Program-made: the position numbers and the translations under genes
Source of the DNA: Azorhizobium doebereinerae UFLA1-100
GTDB lineage: Bacteria > Pseudomonadota > Alphaproteobacteria > Rhizobiales > Xanthobacteraceae
Direction: 5' to 3'
NCBI RefSeq assembly: GCF_000473085.1
Contig: NZ_AXBA01000020.1
Location: forward strand, 39,949 to 103,948
DNA: 64,000 bases
The notes under the pieces: generated by a model
Told to the model about the DNA's origin: nothing
Databases searched by the model: none
What the model saw: only the letters and a program-made list of their open reading frames with translations
Shown here: positions 25,372 to 36,184 of the stretch, one piece after another
Layout: each line of letters begins with the position of its first letter
How positions within the stretch are numbered: position 1 is the first letter of the stretch

Positions 25372-27447
25372 TCAGGCGCGCTTCTTGGTCCACAGCGTTT
25401 CGAGCTGGGTGACGAACTCGTTGGTGACGCCCTGCAGCTTCACCGTCTGGCTCTTCAGCGTGTCGGCGGCCGAGCGGCTGCTGCGGGCGGCGTCCAGCGT
25501 CGCCTCTGCCTCGGTGAACACCGTGTCGAGCCGGGTGCGGGCGACGTCCGCATGCTCGGAAGTGCGCTGGGCGTGCTCGGCGACGATGGTGGTGGACGAA
25601 CTCTGTTCCTCCACGCTGGCGGAAATGCCGGTGACGTGGCCCTTGATGGCCTCCACCTGGTCGGAGATCTGGCGGATGAAGTCCGCCGCGCCGTTCGCCG
25701 CCTGCTCGATGGCGCCGATCTGGGCGCCGATCTGCTGGGTGGCGTTTGCGGTCTGCTGGGCCAGCGACTTCACCTCGGTGGCCACCACGGTGAAGCCCCG
25801 GCCCGCCTCGCCGGCGCGCGCGGCCTCGATGGTGGCGTTGAGCGCCAGAAGGTTGGTCTGCTCGGCGATCTGCTGGATGATGCGGGTGATGTCGCTGATG
25901 CGCGACGCCGAGACGGCCAGTTCCCCGATCACGGTGTCGGTGGCGCGGGCGCGGTCCACCGCGTCCAGGGTCAGGCGCACGGACTCGTCCACCCGCACCG
26001 CGATCTCGCGGATGGAGGCGGCGAACTGGGTGGAGGTGGAGGCCACCTCCGAAATGCCGCCGCTGGTGGCTTCCACCGCCGTGCGGGCATCCCTGGCGCT
26101 TTCCTTGGTGGAATCGGAGATCTGCAGCAGGCTCTCGGAATGCTTGCCCACCCGGTCCACGTCGCGGATGACGTCGGTGACGATGGAGGACACGCTCTCC
26201 TTGAAGGCGGCGGAGAGATTCTCCGAGAGCGTCTGGCGCTCCTCCTCCTCGCGCCGGGTGCGCTCGGCATTCTCCAGTTCCAGCGCCTTGACGGCGATGA
26301 GGTTGGCCTTGAACACCTCCAGCGCGCGGGCCAGCAGGCCGATCTCGCTCTTCTCGTCGCGGCTCGGAATGTCCACGTCGGTGGAGCCGGCGGCCACCTG
26401 CTGCACCACCACCGCCAGCTTGTGCAGCGGCCGGGCGATGGACAGGGCCACCAGCAGCGCCACCAGGCTGCCGACCACCAGGGCGCCGATGGAGACGGAG
26501 AGAATGGCGGTCTTGGTCCAGGTGCCGAGCGCCAGCGCGGCATCCACCGTGGTGCGCTGGAGCGCGCCCTGCTGGTCGCTGACCTCGCGCACCAGGCCGG
26601 CCAGCTCGGTGCGGGCCACGTCCACGCTCTCGCGACGGATCTGGGCGCGGGCGAGCAGGGCGGGGATGAGGTTCTTCAGGCCGGCGACATAGGCCGTCGC
26701 GGTCTTGCCGGCCGCCTCATAGGCTTCCCGGTCGGCCGGGTCGGAGGAGGCCTTGGCGAGTTCGTCGAACTGGCCGGCGACCGCCGCCCAGTCCTTCTGC
26801 ACGGTCTCGGCGGTCTTGCCCAACTGCTGGAGATCGGTGGCGGCAAGGCCGGAGCCGGTGTCGGTGACGAAGCGGGTGAGGGTCAGCCGGTTGGCGTTGA
26901 CCTTGGCCTGGATGCCCGCCACCAGCGCGGCCCCGTCGGCGTCGAAGATCAGCTTCTTGCGCTCGATGAGATTCTCGAACGCCTTGTCCACGGCCGGGTC
27001 GAGGCCGCCCAGGGCCTTCAGGCTTTCCAGCGCGGCGCGGGTCTTGGCGGTGGCCTCGCGCATGCCGGTGGCGTAGCGGCCGTAGATGCGCCCGGCAGCC
27101 TCCTGGCCGCTCGCGGCGATGATCTGCGTGCCGTCCTGAAGGGCGGCGTCCAGCGCGTCGGTCCTGCCCTCCAGCATGGCGGTGTCGACGGCGGGCCAGA
27201 TCTGGGTGAGGCGGCGTTCCAGATTGGCGGCCCCGGTGGCGCGGTCGATGGCCTGGCGGATCTCCGCCAGATCGCTGCTCAGATGCGACAGCGTCATGAA
27301 AGCGTAGATGCCGACGGCGAGGATGAGCAGGATCAGGAAGCCGAACCCGGCCGATATGCGCGCCACCACCGACATGTTGCGCAACAGCCGGAGGCCCTGG
27401 CCGGACGTCTGGGTTGTACCCGGCTGCGATGCTGTCGCCATGGCCAT
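25372..27447 (-). CDS. Methyl-accepting chemotaxis protein
   Basis: This 691-residue receptor has an N-terminal TM helix (about residues 35-57) and a large periplasmic helical sensor region (60-315). A second TM (about 320-345) and a HAMP domain ([21 protein letters not shown]) follow. The cytoplasmic signalling domain has the conserved hairpin [20 protein letters not shown] and [16 protein letters not shown]. It would relay an external signal to CheA/CheW. No che gene is nearby, so it is an orphan receptor. Start 27447 has a GGGAG ribosome site six bases upstream. The sensor domain is helical-bundle-like and its ligand is unknown. Confidence 0.95.
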   Translation of the reverse strand: MAMATASQPGTTQTSGQGLRLLRNMSVVARISAGFGFLILLILAVGIYAFMTLSHLSSDLAEIRQAIDRATGAANLERRLTQIWPAVDTAMLEGRTDALDAALQDGTQIIAASGQEAAGRIYGRYATGMREATAKTRAALESLKALGGLDPAVDKAFENLIERKKLIFDADGAALVAGIQAKVNANRLTLTRFVTDTGSGLAATDLQQLGKTAETVQKDWAAVAGQFDELAKASSDPADREAYEAAGKTATAYVAGLKNLIPALLARAQIRRESVDVARTELAGLVREVSDQQGALQRTTVDAALALGTWTKTAILSVSIGALVVGSLVALLVALSIARPLHKLAVVVQQVAAGSTDVDIPSRDEKSEIGLLARALEVFKANLIAVKALELENAERTRREEEERQTLSENLSAAFKESVSSIVTDVIRDVDRVGKHSESLLQISDSTKESARDARTAVEATSGGISEVASTSTQFAASIREIAVRVDESVRLTLDAVDRARATDTVIGELAVSASRISDITRIIQQIAEQTNLLALNATIEAARAGEAGRGFTVVATEVKSLAQQTANATQQIGAQIGAIEQAANGAADFIRQISDQVEAIKGHVTGISASVEEQSSSTTIVAEHAQRTSEHADVARTRLDTVFTEAEATLDAARSSRSAADTLKSQTVKLQGVTNEFVTQLETLWTKKRA

Positions 27448-27751
27448 GCAATCTCCCACCAAAAATTCACAACGGCCCGCTGACCACTATTTGGCCAATC
27501 CTAGAAATTGAGCAGAGATACTGTCCAATTATGATAGTTGATGAGGTTTGATAATCAGGATTTATTGAAGGTATAAAGGTAGGTTAAATACATATCGCAG
27601 ATTGCGATGTCGATTGTAGAACGCGCGCCAGGATTGTTTTTGGCCGACTCGTTTCTCGGCTGCCGTGCGCTCGCGGCCACAGGTGCGGCGGAACTGGTCT
27701 CGCGCCGCGCGCGCTTCACCCGGCCGCCTCGCCCTCGAAACGGGCGCCCCG
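27448..27751. other. AT-rich intergenic region, no gene seen
   Basis: The 304 bases between the chemoreceptor start and the truA stop are much more AT-rich than the surroundings around 27480-27620. They presumably hold the receptor promoter on the minus strand. I could not identify convincing sigma-70 or sigma-28 boxes, an RNA gene, or a coding frame with normal codon use. Confidence 0.6.
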
Positions 27752-28492
27752 CTACGGATAGCTGACTGCGGCGAGATAGAGCCCGCAGGCCGGCGCCATC
27801 GGCCCGCAGCGGCGGCGGTCGCGCGCGGCGAGGGCGTCCGCCAGCGCGTCCGCGCTCCAGCGGCCTTCGCCCACCCGGATCAACGAGCCCACCATGGAGC
27901 GCACCTGATGGTGCAGGAAGGAGCGGGCGGACGTCTCGATGCGGATCTCGTCGCCGTGGCGGGCCACGTCGAGCTGGTCCAGCGTCTTCTCGGGCGAGGC
28001 GGCCTGGCACTCGGCGGCGCGGAAGGTGGTGAAGTCGTGCTTGCCCAGCAGGCGCTGGGCCGCCGCGTGCATGGCCGCGGCATCGAGCTTCTGCGGGATG
28101 CGCCACGCCCGGTCCCGCTCCAGCGCCAGGTCCGGGCGGCGGTTGACGATGCGATAGAGATAATGCCGCTTCACCGCCGAGAAGCGGGCGTCGAAGTCAT
28201 CCGCCACCTTCTCCACCGCCACCACCGCCACCGGGTGGGGGCGCAGATGCGCGGTCATGGCGTCGCGCACCTGGTCCGGCCGCCAGTCGCGGGTGAGCTG
28301 GATGTGCGCGACCTGGCCCGTGGCGTGGACGCCGGCGTCCGTGCGCCCGGCACCCGCCACATGCGCCGCCTCGCCGGAGAAGCCCTGCACCGCAGCCGCG
28401 AGCACGCCCTGCACGGTGGGCAGGTCCGCCTGGATCTGCCAGCCGGCGAACGGCGTGCCGTCATATTCGATGGTGAGCTTGTAGCGGGGCAT
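27752..28492 (-). CDS. truA: tRNA pseudouridine synthase A
   Basis: This 246-residue enzyme converts U38-U40 of tRNA anticodon stem-loops to pseudouridine. The catalytic Asp lies in [10 protein letters not shown]; other conserved blocks are [23 protein letters not shown] and [14 protein letters not shown]. Length is typical. It is the last gene of a def-fmt-truA cluster, an arrangement common in alphaproteobacteria. Confidence 0.97.
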   Translation of the reverse strand: MPRYKLTIEYDGTPFAGWQIQADLPTVQGVLAAAVQGFSGEAAHVAGAGRTDAGVHATGQVAHIQLTRDWRPDQVRDAMTAHLRPHPVAVVAVEKVADDFDARFSAVKRHYLYRIVNRRPDLALERDRAWRIPQKLDAAAMHAAAQRLLGKHDFTTFRAAECQAASPEKTLDQLDVARHGDEIRIETSARSFLHHQVRSMVGSLIRVGEGRWSADALADALAARDRRRCGPMAPACGLYLAAVSYP

Positions 28493-28522
28493 GGGGGAGC
28501 AGTGGCAGGACGGCGCGGGCCG

Positions 28523-29446
28523 TCAAGCCAGCCGTGTGCCCGTGGGGACGTCGTTGCCGTTCAGGAAGGTGGCCGCGCCCATGGGCTGCTTGCCGGCCTT
28601 CTGCAATTCCACGAGGCGCACCGCGCCGGAGCCGCAGGCGATGGTGAGCGTGTCGTCCAGCGCCTCGCCCGGCGCGCCCGCGCCCTCGGTGCGGGTCGCG
28701 CGCAGCACCTTCACCCGCGTGCCCTCGTCCCCCAGCGGGAACCACGCGCCGGGGAAGGGCGAGAGGCCGCGGATGGTGTTGTGCACCGTCTCCGCCGGCT
28801 GCGACCAGTCGATGCGCGCCTCGCTCTTGTCGATCTTGGCGGCATAGACGACGCCGTCTTCCGGCTGCGGCGTGAAGTCGAGGCCGCCGCGCTCCAGCGC
28901 CGCCAGCGCCCGGCCCATGAGGTCGGCGCCGATCAGGCTGAGGCGGTCGTGCAGCTCGCCGGCGGTCATGTCCGGGCCGATGGCGACGCGCTCCAGGAGG
29001 CCGACCGGTCCGGTATCGAGCCCGGCCTCCATCTTCATCACCGCGATGCCGGTCTCCGCGTCGCCCGCCATGATGGCGCGCTGGATGGGGGCGGCGCCGC
29101 GCCAGCGCGGCAGCAGCGAGGCGTGGAGATTGAGGCAGCCGAGCTCCGGCGCCTCCAGGATCGCGGGGGGCAGGATCAGGCCATAGGCCACCACCACCGC
29201 CACCTGCGCCTCCAGGGCACGGAACTGCGCGGCCGCCTCCTCGCCCTTCAGCGACCTCGGCGTGAACACCGGAATACCGAAGCGCTCGGCTACCTGATGG
29301 ACCGGGGAAGGGACGAGATCGAGCCCGCGGCGGCCGGAGGCTGCGGGCGCGCGGGTGTAGACCGCGACGACCTCATGCCCCCGTCCGACGATCTCGCTCA
29401 AGGTGGGCACGGAGAAATCCGGCGTGCCCATGAAGACGATGCGCAT
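28523..29446 (-). CDS. fmt: Methionyl-tRNA formyltransferase
   Basis: This 307-residue enzyme formylates initiator Met-tRNA. Diagnostic blocks are [15 protein letters not shown] at the N terminus and the formyl-THF site [20 protein letters not shown] with the catalytic Asn/His. [11 protein letters not shown] carries the catalytic Asp, and the C-terminal OB-fold ends in [13 protein letters not shown]. It lies between def and truA with short gaps. Confidence 0.97.
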   Translation of the reverse strand: MRIVFMGTPDFSVPTLSEIVGRGHEVVAVYTRAPAASGRRGLDLVPSPVHQVAERFGIPVFTPRSLKGEEAAAQFRALEAQVAVVVAYGLILPPAILEAPELGCLNLHASLLPRWRGAAPIQRAIMAGDAETGIAVMKMEAGLDTGPVGLLERVAIGPDMTAGELHDRLSLIGADLMGRALAALERGGLDFTPQPEDGVVYAAKIDKSEARIDWSQPAETVHNTIRGLSPFPGAWFPLGDEGTRVKVLRATRTEGAGAPGEALDDTLTIACGSGAVRLVELQKAGKQPMGAATFLNGNDVPTGTRLA

Positions 29447-29487
29447 GGCGCGAACCTGGTCTCAAGAAGGACGGGGCGAGGCGGGCC

Positions 29488-30006
29488 TCAGCCTTCCGCC
29501 TCCCGGCGCGCGGCCTTGGTGAATTTCTTGATGACCCGCTCGCGCTTCAGGCGGGAGAGATGATCGATGAACAGGACACCGTTCAGATGGTCGATCTCGT
29601 GCTGCACGCAGGTGGCGAGCAAACCGTCGGCTTCCATCTCCTGCGCGGCGCCCTTCAGATCCTGGTAGCGGATCTTCACCTGCGCCGGGCGCTCCACTTC
29701 CTCGTAATATTCGGGAATGGACAGGCAGCCCTCGTTATAAACAGAGAGCTCCTCGGAGGCGGAGACGATCTCCGGATTGATCAACACCAAAGGCGACTTC
29801 GGCGCATCCTCGCGCGCGACGTCGATGGTGATGAGGCGCTTCTTCACCCCCACCTGGATCGCCGCCAGCCCGATGCCGGGCGCGTCATACATGGTTTCCA
29901 GCATGTCCGCAGCCAGCCGCTCGACCTCCTTGTCGATCTTGGTGACCGGCTCGGAGATCTGCCGCAGCTGCGGCTCGGGGATGATGAGGATCGAACGGAT
30001 AGCCAT
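29488..30006 (-). CDS. def: Peptide deformylase
   Basis: This 172-residue metalloenzyme removes N-formyl groups from nascent proteins. All three motifs are intact: [15 protein letters not shown] and QHEIDHLNG. The last contains the HExxH zinc site in its deformylase form. It forms a functional pair with the downstream fmt gene (41-base gap). The divergent rmuC gene begins 82 bases away. Confidence 0.97.
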   Translation of the reverse strand: MAIRSILIIPEPQLRQISEPVTKIDKEVERLAADMLETMYDAPGIGLAAIQVGVKKRLITIDVAREDAPKSPLVLINPEIVSASEELSVYNEGCLSIPEYYEEVERPAQVKIRYQDLKGAAQEMEADGLLATCVQHEIDHLNGVLFIDHLSRLKRERVIKKFTKAARREAEG

Positions 30007-30088
30007 GACCGCCAGATAGGCGATGGTAACGGCGGGGTCAACATGTTCGCCATTTGTTCGGTTGGCGGAATCGCGCTACAAGGGCCAA

Positions 30089-31291
30089 ATGACGGATATG
30101 CTCTTCATGCTCGGCAGCCATGCCGTGACCGTGGGCGAAGCCCTGGCCGCGGCGCTGACCGCGCTCGTGGTCTGCCTGCTCCTGGCCCTGTGGCGCAATG
30201 CCGGCGCCCGCGCCGAGGATGCATCCGCCCTGGCGGCGGAGCAGGCCGCGCGGGCGGAGGCCCTGGAAGGGCGGCTGCGCGATCTCGCGCGCTTCCAGTC
30301 GGAGACAGCCGGCCGGGTCCAGGCCATGACCGAGGTGATCTCGCAGCGCCAGAGCGAACTGGCCCGCGCGGTGTCGGAGCGGCTGGATTCCACCTCGTAC
30401 CGCCTCGGCGAGAGCTTCAGCACGGCGGCCCGCGCCACCCATGAGAGCCTGACCACCCTGGCCGAGCGCCTGGTGATGGTGGAGAAGGCGGAGAAGAGCC
30501 TGACCGATCTGTCCTCGCAGGTGATCTCCCTGCGCGAGACGCTGTCCAACAAGCAGGCGCGCGGCGCCTTCGGGCAGGCGCGCATGGAGGCGATCGTCGC
30601 CGACGGCCTGCCGAAGGGCAGCTTCGCCTTCCAGTACACGCTGTCCAACGGCAAGCGGCCGGATTGCGCCATCTTCCTGCCCGGCGATCCCCGCCCGCTG
30701 CTGGTGGACGCGAAATTCCCGCTGGAAGCCATCACCGCCTTCCGCGAGGCCTCCACGCCGGAAACCCGCAAGGCCGCCGCCGCGCGCCTGACGCAGGACA
30801 TCCTGAAGCATGTGAAGGACGTGGCCGAGCGCTATCTGGTGCCCGGCGAGACGCAGGACATCGCCATCATCTTCGTGCCGTCCGAATCCGTGCACGCGGA
30901 CCTGCACGAGCATTTCGACGAGGTGATCCAGCGCGCCTTCCGCGAGCGGGTGGTGCTGGTGTCGCCCTCGCTGCTCATGCTGGCCATCCAGGTGGTGCAG
31001 GCCATCGCCAAGGACGCGCGGATGCGCGAGCAGGCGGACGCCATCCGCCGCGAGGTGGGCCTGCTGGTGCAGGACGTGACGCGCCTGCGCGAGCGGGTGG
31101 GCGACCTGTCGAAGCATTTCGGCCAGGTGGGGGACGACGTCTCCAAGGTGATGATCTCCGCCGACAAGATCGCCAAGCGCGGCATCCGGCTGGAGCAATT
31201 GGAATTCGAGGCCCCGCCCGCCGAGGCCGCCGGCACGCCCGGCGCGGCGGGCCGGAGCCTCGGCCTCAGCCTGTCCGGCGCGGCCGAATAG
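30089..31291 (+). CDS. rmuC: DNA recombination protein RmuC
   Basis: This 400-residue protein has one N-terminal TM helix (about residues 14-32), a long coiled-coil (45-150) and the RmuC nuclease-like core (KRPDCAIFLPGDPRPLLVDAKFPLE, quoted as PDCAIFLPGD and LLVDAKFPLE; then DIAIIFVPSESVHADL). RmuC proteins limit DNA inversions and are thought to act as restriction-like endonucleases. The start at 30089 places the membrane helix at the N terminus and excludes a non-homologous 22-residue extension. It is divergent from def. Confidence 0.93.
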   Translation: MTDMLFMLGSHAVTVGEALAAALTALVVCLLLALWRNAGARAEDASALAAEQAARAEALEGRLRDLARFQSETAGRVQAMTEVISQRQSELARAVSERLDSTSYRLGESFSTAARATHESLTTLAERLVMVEKAEKSLTDLSSQVISLRETLSNKQARGAFGQARMEAIVADGLPKGSFAFQYTLSNGKRPDCAIFLPGDPRPLLVDAKFPLEAITAFREASTPETRKAAAARLTQDILKHVKDVAERYLVPGETQDIAIIFVPSESVHADLHEHFDEVIQRAFRERVVLVSPSLLMLAIQVVQAIAKDARMREQADAIRREVGLLVQDVTRLRERVGDLSKHFGQVGDDVSKVMISADKIAKRGIRLEQLEFEAPPAEAAGTPGAAGRSLGLSLSGAAE

Positions 31292-31432
31292 GCCCCGGCC
31301 CCCGGGGCGTTCCCGGCCTTGATCCTTGCTTTGGCGCTTGCGCTCCTCTGCCGCACCGATAGCTTGATCGGTGAGACATGATTCATGCCGCTGCCGGTGC
31401 GCACGCGCCGGGGCGGGAGGTACGAAGAGAAA

Positions 31433-32314
31433 ATGCCTGAACTCCCAGAGGTGGAGACCGTCCGCCGGGGACTCTTGCCGGTGTTGCAAGGTGCGGTGAT
31501 CGAAAGCGCGGAGGCGCGCCGGCCGGATTTGCGCTGGCCGTTGCCCGAGGCCTTCGCCGAGCGGCTGGCCGGCCGCCGGGTGGAAGCGGTGGGCCGCCGG
31601 GCCAAATACCTCCTGGCGGATCTCGACGGCGGCGAGGTGCTGATCGTGCATCTCGGCATGTCCGGCTCCATCCGCATCGAGGGCGGCAAGGCGAAGGGGC
31701 GGCCGGGCGCCTTCCATCATCCGCGCGCGGAACCCGGCGCGCATGACCATGTGGTGTTCCACCTCGCCGGCGGCACCACCGTCACCTTCAACGATCCGCG
31801 CCGGTTCGGCGCCATGCTGCTGGTGCCCTACGACCAGCTCGACAGTCATCCCCTGCTGCGCAGCCTCGGCCCGGAGCCGTTGGGCAACACCTTCCATGCC
31901 GACTATCTGGCGCGGGCGCTGGCCGGGCGGCGCACCAGCCTCAAGGCGGCGCTGCTGGACCAGAAGGTGGTGGCCGGGCTCGGCAACATCTATGTGTGCG
32001 AGGCCCTGCACCGGGCGCATCTATCGCCCCGGCGGCTGGCGGGCACGCTGGCCACGGAGGCCGGCGGCCCCAACGCCCGCACCGAGCGCCTGGTGGTGGC
32101 CATCCGCGAGGTGCTGCGCGAGGCCATCCTGGCAGGCGGCTCCAGCCTGCGCGACCACCGGCAGGTGAATGGCGAGCTGGGCTATTTCCAGCACGCCTTC
32201 AAGGTCTATGACCGGGAGGGCGAGAAGTGCCCCACCCTGCACTGCAAGGGGCATGTGCAGCGCATCGTGCAGGGCGGGCGGTCCACCTTCTTCTGCCCCA
32301 CCTGCCAGCGCTAG
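31433..32314 (+). CDS. mutM: Formamidopyrimidine-DNA glycosylase
   Basis: This 293-residue base-excision repair enzyme removes 8-oxoguanine and FapyG. The catalytic N terminus [10 protein letters not shown] (Pro nucleophile after Met removal, then Glu) fixes the start at 31433. The helix-two-turn-helix block with [12 protein letters not shown] and the C-terminal zinc finger (four Cys between CPTLHC and CPTCQR) are complete. A small inverted repeat at 31354-31373 upstream has no T-run. Confidence 0.97.
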   Translation: MPELPEVETVRRGLLPVLQGAVIESAEARRPDLRWPLPEAFAERLAGRRVEAVGRRAKYLLADLDGGEVLIVHLGMSGSIRIEGGKAKGRPGAFHHPRAEPGAHDHVVFHLAGGTTVTFNDPRRFGAMLLVPYDQLDSHPLLRSLGPEPLGNTFHADYLARALAGRRTSLKAALLDQKVVAGLGNIYVCEALHRAHLSPRRLAGTLATEAGGPNARTERLVVAIREVLREAILAGGSSLRDHRQVNGELGYFQHAFKVYDREGEKCPTLHCKGHVQRIVQGGRSTFFCPTCQR

Positions 32315-32448
32315 GCCCCGGCCGCAACGGGTCCCGGTCTCCGTGGCCCGCCGGCGCCGGTCATGATCGGGCAATGGTTTTGCGGCAGCTTGCGCGCGGA
32401 TGCGGTGGCCCGTTGCGGGCGCAGCGGTTGGAAGGGGACGGGCGGCGG

Positions 32449-33480
32449 ATGCAGGCGGGCGAAGAGGATGCGGCGGGCGAGGTCGGGCCGGCCGGCGCGG
32501 ATGCGGCGCGCCCGCGCAAGACCCGCAAGCCTTATGTCTGGAACCCGCCCGCGGTGCCGGGCTGGGCGGATTTCCGCGCCGGCGGCACGCGGCGCAGCGC
32601 CTTCCTCGCCTATTGGCGCGGGGCGGGGCTGAAGGACCTGACCGATTTCGCCTTGCACGCCGCCTTCCGCCTGCTGCCCATCGATGTCTGCTCGGCCATC
32701 GGCGGCGCCATGGGCCGCCTGGTCGGGCCGCGCTTCCACAAGGCGGCGGCGGAGCGCGCCAGGGCCAACCTGCGGCGCATCGACCCCACCCTGACGGAAG
32801 CCGAGATCGAGCGGCGGGTGGTGAGCCATTTCGACAATGCCGGCCGGGTGATGGCGGAATTCTCCATCCTGCACCGGCTGGTGAAGGCCGGCCGGATCAC
32901 GGTGGAGAATGCCGCGCCGCCGCTGAAGCGGAGCAAGGAAGGCCCGCTGATCTTCGTTGCCTGCCACACCGGCAATTGGGAGGCGACGGGCGCCCTGATG
33001 CATTCCGCCGGGCTCGACTGGTCGGCCATCTACACGCCGCCGCGCGGCCGGGCCCAGCAGGTGATCGCCGACCGGGTGCGCAACCAGTTCGGCGTGAACC
33101 TCCTGCCGCCGGGCAAGGCCGGCATCCGCCCCACCATCCGCACCCTGGAGGAGGGCGGCGCGGTCTCCATGTTCTGCGACGAGGTGCACCACGGCACGGT
33201 GATGGCGCCCTTCTTCGGCCGCCCGGCCCATGTGGACGGCAATTTCGCCATCGCCCTGCGCTTCGCGCGCATGACCGGAGCACAGATCTTCATCGGCCAT
33301 TGCGTGCGCCTGAATGGCGCGCGCTTCCACGTCACCTGCTCGGACGCGGTGGTGCTGCCCTCGCACACCGACCCGGACGCCCCGCTGCTGGAGGACGTCA
33401 AGGCCCTCAATGCCCTGCTGGAGCCGATCATCCGCGCCAATTGCGGCCAGTGGTATTTCCTCGACAACGCGTTCGAATAG
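32449..33480 (+). CDS. Lysophospholipid/lipid A acyltransferase (LpxL/HtrB family)
   Basis: This 343-residue inner-membrane acyltransferase has the HtrB/LpxL catalytic block CHTGNWE (HxxxxD/E motif with His-Glu), followed by PPRGRAQQVIADR, FCDEVHHGTVMAPFFGRPA and a conserved C-terminal WYFLDNAFE. The first 55 residues are Lys/Arg/Ala-rich and poorly conserved. It likely adds a secondary acyl chain to lipid A or a related lipid. Start 32449 avoids overlap with mutM; the exact start is uncertain. Confidence 0.85.
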   Translation: MQAGEEDAAGEVGPAGADAARPRKTRKPYVWNPPAVPGWADFRAGGTRRSAFLAYWRGAGLKDLTDFALHAAFRLLPIDVCSAIGGAMGRLVGPRFHKAAAERARANLRRIDPTLTEAEIERRVVSHFDNAGRVMAEFSILHRLVKAGRITVENAAPPLKRSKEGPLIFVACHTGNWEATGALMHSAGLDWSAIYTPPRGRAQQVIADRVRNQFGVNLLPPGKAGIRPTIRTLEEGGAVSMFCDEVHHGTVMAPFFGRPAHVDGNFAIALRFARMTGAQIFIGHCVRLNGARFHVTCSDAVVLPSHTDPDAPLLEDVKALNALLEPIIRANCGQWYFLDNAFE

Positions 33481-33636
33481 CGCGGCCGTCGGCGCAAAGA
33501 CGGATTTCCTCCGCCGTCGTCCGGCTCTACAGGAGAGGGGCGCCCGGCGTCATGCCCGGCGCGGGATCGATCCGAAGGGCCGAAGCGATCGACCGCCGCT
33601 GCAATCACCCGGCCCATATGGCTCACGGAGGCGCGC

Positions 33637-34407
33637 ATGGCTTATGAGACGATCCTGGTGGAGACGCAGGGGAAGGTGGGCCTGATCCGGCTCAACCGGC
33701 CGCAGGCGCTCAACGCGCTGAACCACCAGATCATCAACGAGCTCAACGCCGCGCTCGATGCCTTCGAGGCCGACCGCAGCATCGGCTGCCTGGTCCTGAC
33801 CGGCTCGGAGAAGGCCTTCGCCGCCGGCGCGGACATCAAGGAAATGAAGGACTTCACCTATCCGGACAGCTATCTGGACGACTTCATCACCTCTTGGGAG
33901 CGCCTGTCGCGGGTGCGGAAGCCGGTGATCGCGGCGGTGGCGGGCTTCGCGCTGGGCGGGGGCTGCGAGCTGGCCATGATGTGCGACTTCATCCTGGCCG
34001 CCGACACCGCCAAGTTCGGCCAGCCGGAGATCAAGCTCGGCGTCATTCCCGGCGCCGGCGGCACCCAGCGCCTCACCCGTTTCGTGGGCAAGTCCAAGGC
34101 CATGGAGATGTGCCTGACCGGCCGCTTCATGGATGCGGCGGAGGCCGAGCGGGTCGGCCTGGTCTCGCGGGTCATCCCCGCCGCCGACCTGCTGGCCGAG
34201 GCGCTGAAGGTGGCGGCGGCGATCGCCGATCTGTCCCTGCCGGTGACCATGATCGCCAAGGAAAGCGTCAACCGGGCCTATGAGACCACCCTGGCCGAGG
34301 GGGTGCGGTTCGAGCGCCGGGTGTTCCAGTCGCTGTTCGGCCTCGCCGACCAGAAGGAGGGCATGGCGGCCTTCATCGAGAAGCGCAAGCCGAGCTTCGG
34401 CGGCTGA
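33637..34407 (+). CDS. Enoyl-CoA hydratase (crotonase family)
   Basis: This 256-residue crotonase-fold protein hydrates trans-2-enoyl-CoA in fatty acid or aromatic acid oxidation. Oxyanion-hole segments are [10 protein letters not shown] and [15 protein letters not shown]. The two catalytic Glu residues of true hydratases are present, in GGGCELAM and in [20 protein letters not shown]. Full length and motif completeness argue for genuine hydratase activity. It is a single-gene unit before the tRNA-Leu gene, and its pathway cannot be told from context. Confidence 0.94.
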   Translation: MAYETILVETQGKVGLIRLNRPQALNALNHQIINELNAALDAFEADRSIGCLVLTGSEKAFAAGADIKEMKDFTYPDSYLDDFITSWERLSRVRKPVIAAVAGFALGGGCELAMMCDFILAADTAKFGQPEIKLGVIPGAGGTQRLTRFVGKSKAMEMCLTGRFMDAAEAERVGLVSRVIPAADLLAEALKVAAAIADLSLPVTMIAKESVNRAYETTLAEGVRFERRVFQSLFGLADQKEGMAAFIEKRKPSFGG

Positions 34408-34524
34408 CCGTCCGGCGGCCCCTTCTCCTTGCGCCGCAGGGCCTGGAGCGGGGGGCGGCCGCTGCCGGCGGCGGCCGGGTTACCCACAGCCCACATCTTT
34501 CCGACGGGCGCGTGACAGTGGGCG

Positions 34525-34553
34525 TTGACAAGGCGGGACGGTGCCCCTTAGAA
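34525..34553 (+). promoter_or_regulatory. Promoter of tRNA-Leu
   Basis: TTGACA (34525-34530) and TTAGAA (34548-34553) with a 17-base spacer form a good housekeeping promoter. The expected start point is near 34560, about 29 bases before the mature tRNA. Confidence 0.75.
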
Positions 34554-34588
34554 GGGCCTTCTCCGAAACGACCTCGCGGTCGCACGGG

Positions 34589-34675
<87 letters not shown>

Positions 34676-34683
34676 CACATTTT

Positions 34684-35793
34684 CTAATCTCCTGACATCA
34701 TTTCGTTTTTTGGGCTGACGCCCGTACTGGAGGCACCGGTGCGGGCGTTTTTAGTTTTGCGGGGCTTCGCGAGCATGAGGTGCGCCGCCTCTCTAGCAAG
34801 GCGCTTCTGGCTGGCGGCCTTGGTGTAGTGCACGGCCATCTTGCCGGTGCTCCAGCCGAAGATGGCCATAAGCTCCCGCTCACTGGCACCATTCTCCGCC
34901 GCGCGGGTTGCCCCTGCTTTCCTCAGGCCGTGCGCAGAGCCGGGCACCTTCGCTTTTTCGCAAACCTTCCGAAACCAGTTGCCGAACGACTCCTTCACGA
35001 AGGGCCTTCCACGCTCGGTCACGAGGAAGGTTTCCTCGCCGACCTTGCTCGCCGCGATGGAGGCGGCGAGCGGGGCGAGGATGGGGAGGACAATGACGCC
35101 GCCGGTCTTCTCGGTGCGGATGGTGAGCACGCCATCGTCCACGTGCGCGGGTCCGAGCTTGACCGCATCGCCGCGGCGCAGCCCGGTGAAGAGGAGAATG
35201 TCCAACGCCAGCCGTTCGCGCGTGCCGAGCGGCCAGCGCGTTTCGAAGCGGCGCACCTCGTCTTCCGTCCAGGTGTGGAAGCCGACATTCTCATTGGCGC
35301 CTTTGAGCAGTTTCACGCCCGTGGTGGGGTTCGAACTCACTAGGTGGGCTTCATCCAAAGCCCAGCCGAAAAAGTGGCGCATGGCCTTGAGGAAATTGTT
35401 CGCCGAGTGCGGCGTCTTTTGACGGCGCTCCCGCCCGTTCAGGATGGTCCGCTGCGTGATCTTCGCGAGCGGCTCATCTCCGGCCGTCTTCAGAATCTGA
35501 AGGATGATGTTCTCGCGCGAACGCCGCGTGGCGGCCGAAAGCGCACCCCATGCCGAGCCTGCCCGATAGCGATCCATCGCCCATCGCAGCGTGCCCTTCT
35601 TCGCAGCTGCCGTGGGCATAGCGGCGCCTTCAAGGGCGGCGCGATACTGCGCCCAGAATTCTTCGCTGTCGTAGTCGGCAGTCAGGCGGATACGCGGGCC
35701 ATGGCCGCGCCGCACATACCAGGTGGTGACACCATGGCGGGTGCGCTCTTTGTGCAGGAAAGGGGGGCGAGGGCGGGGCATGGTTCGGGTCAC
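34684..35793 (-). CDS. Tyrosine-type site-specific integrase
   Basis: This 369-residue recombinase integrates and excises the element at tRNA-Leu. An N-terminal SAM-like core-binding region (about 60-170) precedes the catalytic domain. Arg206 lies in LLFTGLRRGD, the His288-x-x-Arg291 pair in AHGLRKAG, and the nucleophile Tyr323 in AVHYTK. All key residues are intact, so it is probably active. The start overlaps the preceding small gene by four bases (ATGA). Transcription runs toward attL. Confidence 0.95.
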   Translation of the reverse strand: MTRTMPRPRPPFLHKERTRHGVTTWYVRRGHGPRIRLTADYDSEEFWAQYRAALEGAAMPTAAAKKGTLRWAMDRYRAGSAWGALSAATRRSRENIILQILKTAGDEPLAKITQRTILNGRERRQKTPHSANNFLKAMRHFFGWALDEAHLVSSNPTTGVKLLKGANENVGFHTWTEDEVRRFETRWPLGTRERLALDILLFTGLRRGDAVKLGPAHVDDGVLTIRTEKTGGVIVLPILAPLAASIAASKVGEETFLVTERGRPFVKESFGNWFRKVCEKAKVPGSAHGLRKAGATRAAENGASERELMAIFGWSTGKMAVHYTKAASQKRLAREAAHLMLAKPRKTKNARTGASSTGVSPKNEMMSGD

Positions 35794-35990
35794 AGAATGA
35801 TGTCGTCGCCGGCGTCGGCATCGACCGGCGGGGAGGCCTTGTGCCTGTCGGCGTCGCGGTCCAATGGCTTAATGGTGATTGCGCCCCCCTCCAGGCACAC
35901 GACCACCTCGCCGAGCACGCCGGCGTTCTTGCAGGCGCGCAAGGCTCGCGCGACATCTGCTTGAGTGACGCTGGCTGGCCGGCGGGGCAT
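35790..35990 (-). CDS. Small hypothetical protein of the element
   Basis: This 66-residue protein is of no family I recognise. It begins MPRRPASVTQADVARALRA, a helix resembling the start of small phage DNA-binding proteins, and has a beta-like core (GEVVVCLEGGAITIKPL) and an acidic tail. It overlaps the integrase start by four bases and follows the HTH gene by five, so it belongs to the integration module. It could be an accessory recombination-directionality factor. Confidence 0.65.
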   Translation of the reverse strand: MPRRPASVTQADVARALRACKNAGVLGEVVVCLEGGAITIKPLDRDADRHKASPPVDADAGDDIIL

Positions 35991-35995
35991 CTGGG

Positions 35996-36184
35996 TCAGG
36001 CCTTCTTCACGAGTTTGGCGAGATCAGCGCGGTCGATTTGCAGGGGGCTGGTGCGCCCGCCACAGCCGCCCTTCTGGACGGGGAGCATGCCCTTCGCGAC
36101 CATCCGGCTCACGGTGCGGGTGGAGACGTTCAGTTCGTGGGCGATCTGCTTTGAGGTCTTGAGGGTGCGGACATCAGGCTTCAT
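35996..36184 (-). CDS. Excisionase-like HTH protein
   Basis: This 62-residue protein has a MerR/AlpA-like winged helix: TSKQIAHELNVSTRTVSRMVAKGMLP followed by a basic loop and a Leu/Lys tail (quoted as SKQIAHELNVSTRTVSRMV). Such proteins bind attachment regions and promote excision, or activate the integrase gene as AlpA does in satellites. The ATG at 36184 gives an 11-base overlap with the upstream gene; a longer in-frame version would be implausible. Confidence 0.75.
   Translation of the reverse strand: MKPDVRTLKTSKQIAHELNVSTRTVSRMVAKGMLPVQKGGCGGRTSPLQIDRADLAKLVKKA

Noticed and set aside
31354..31373. Hairpin CACCGAT-AGCTTG-ATCGGTG as terminator between rmuC and mutM
   Set aside because: No T-run follows, the stem is only 7 bp, and the genes are co-directional. 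It may be an operator, but there is no support.
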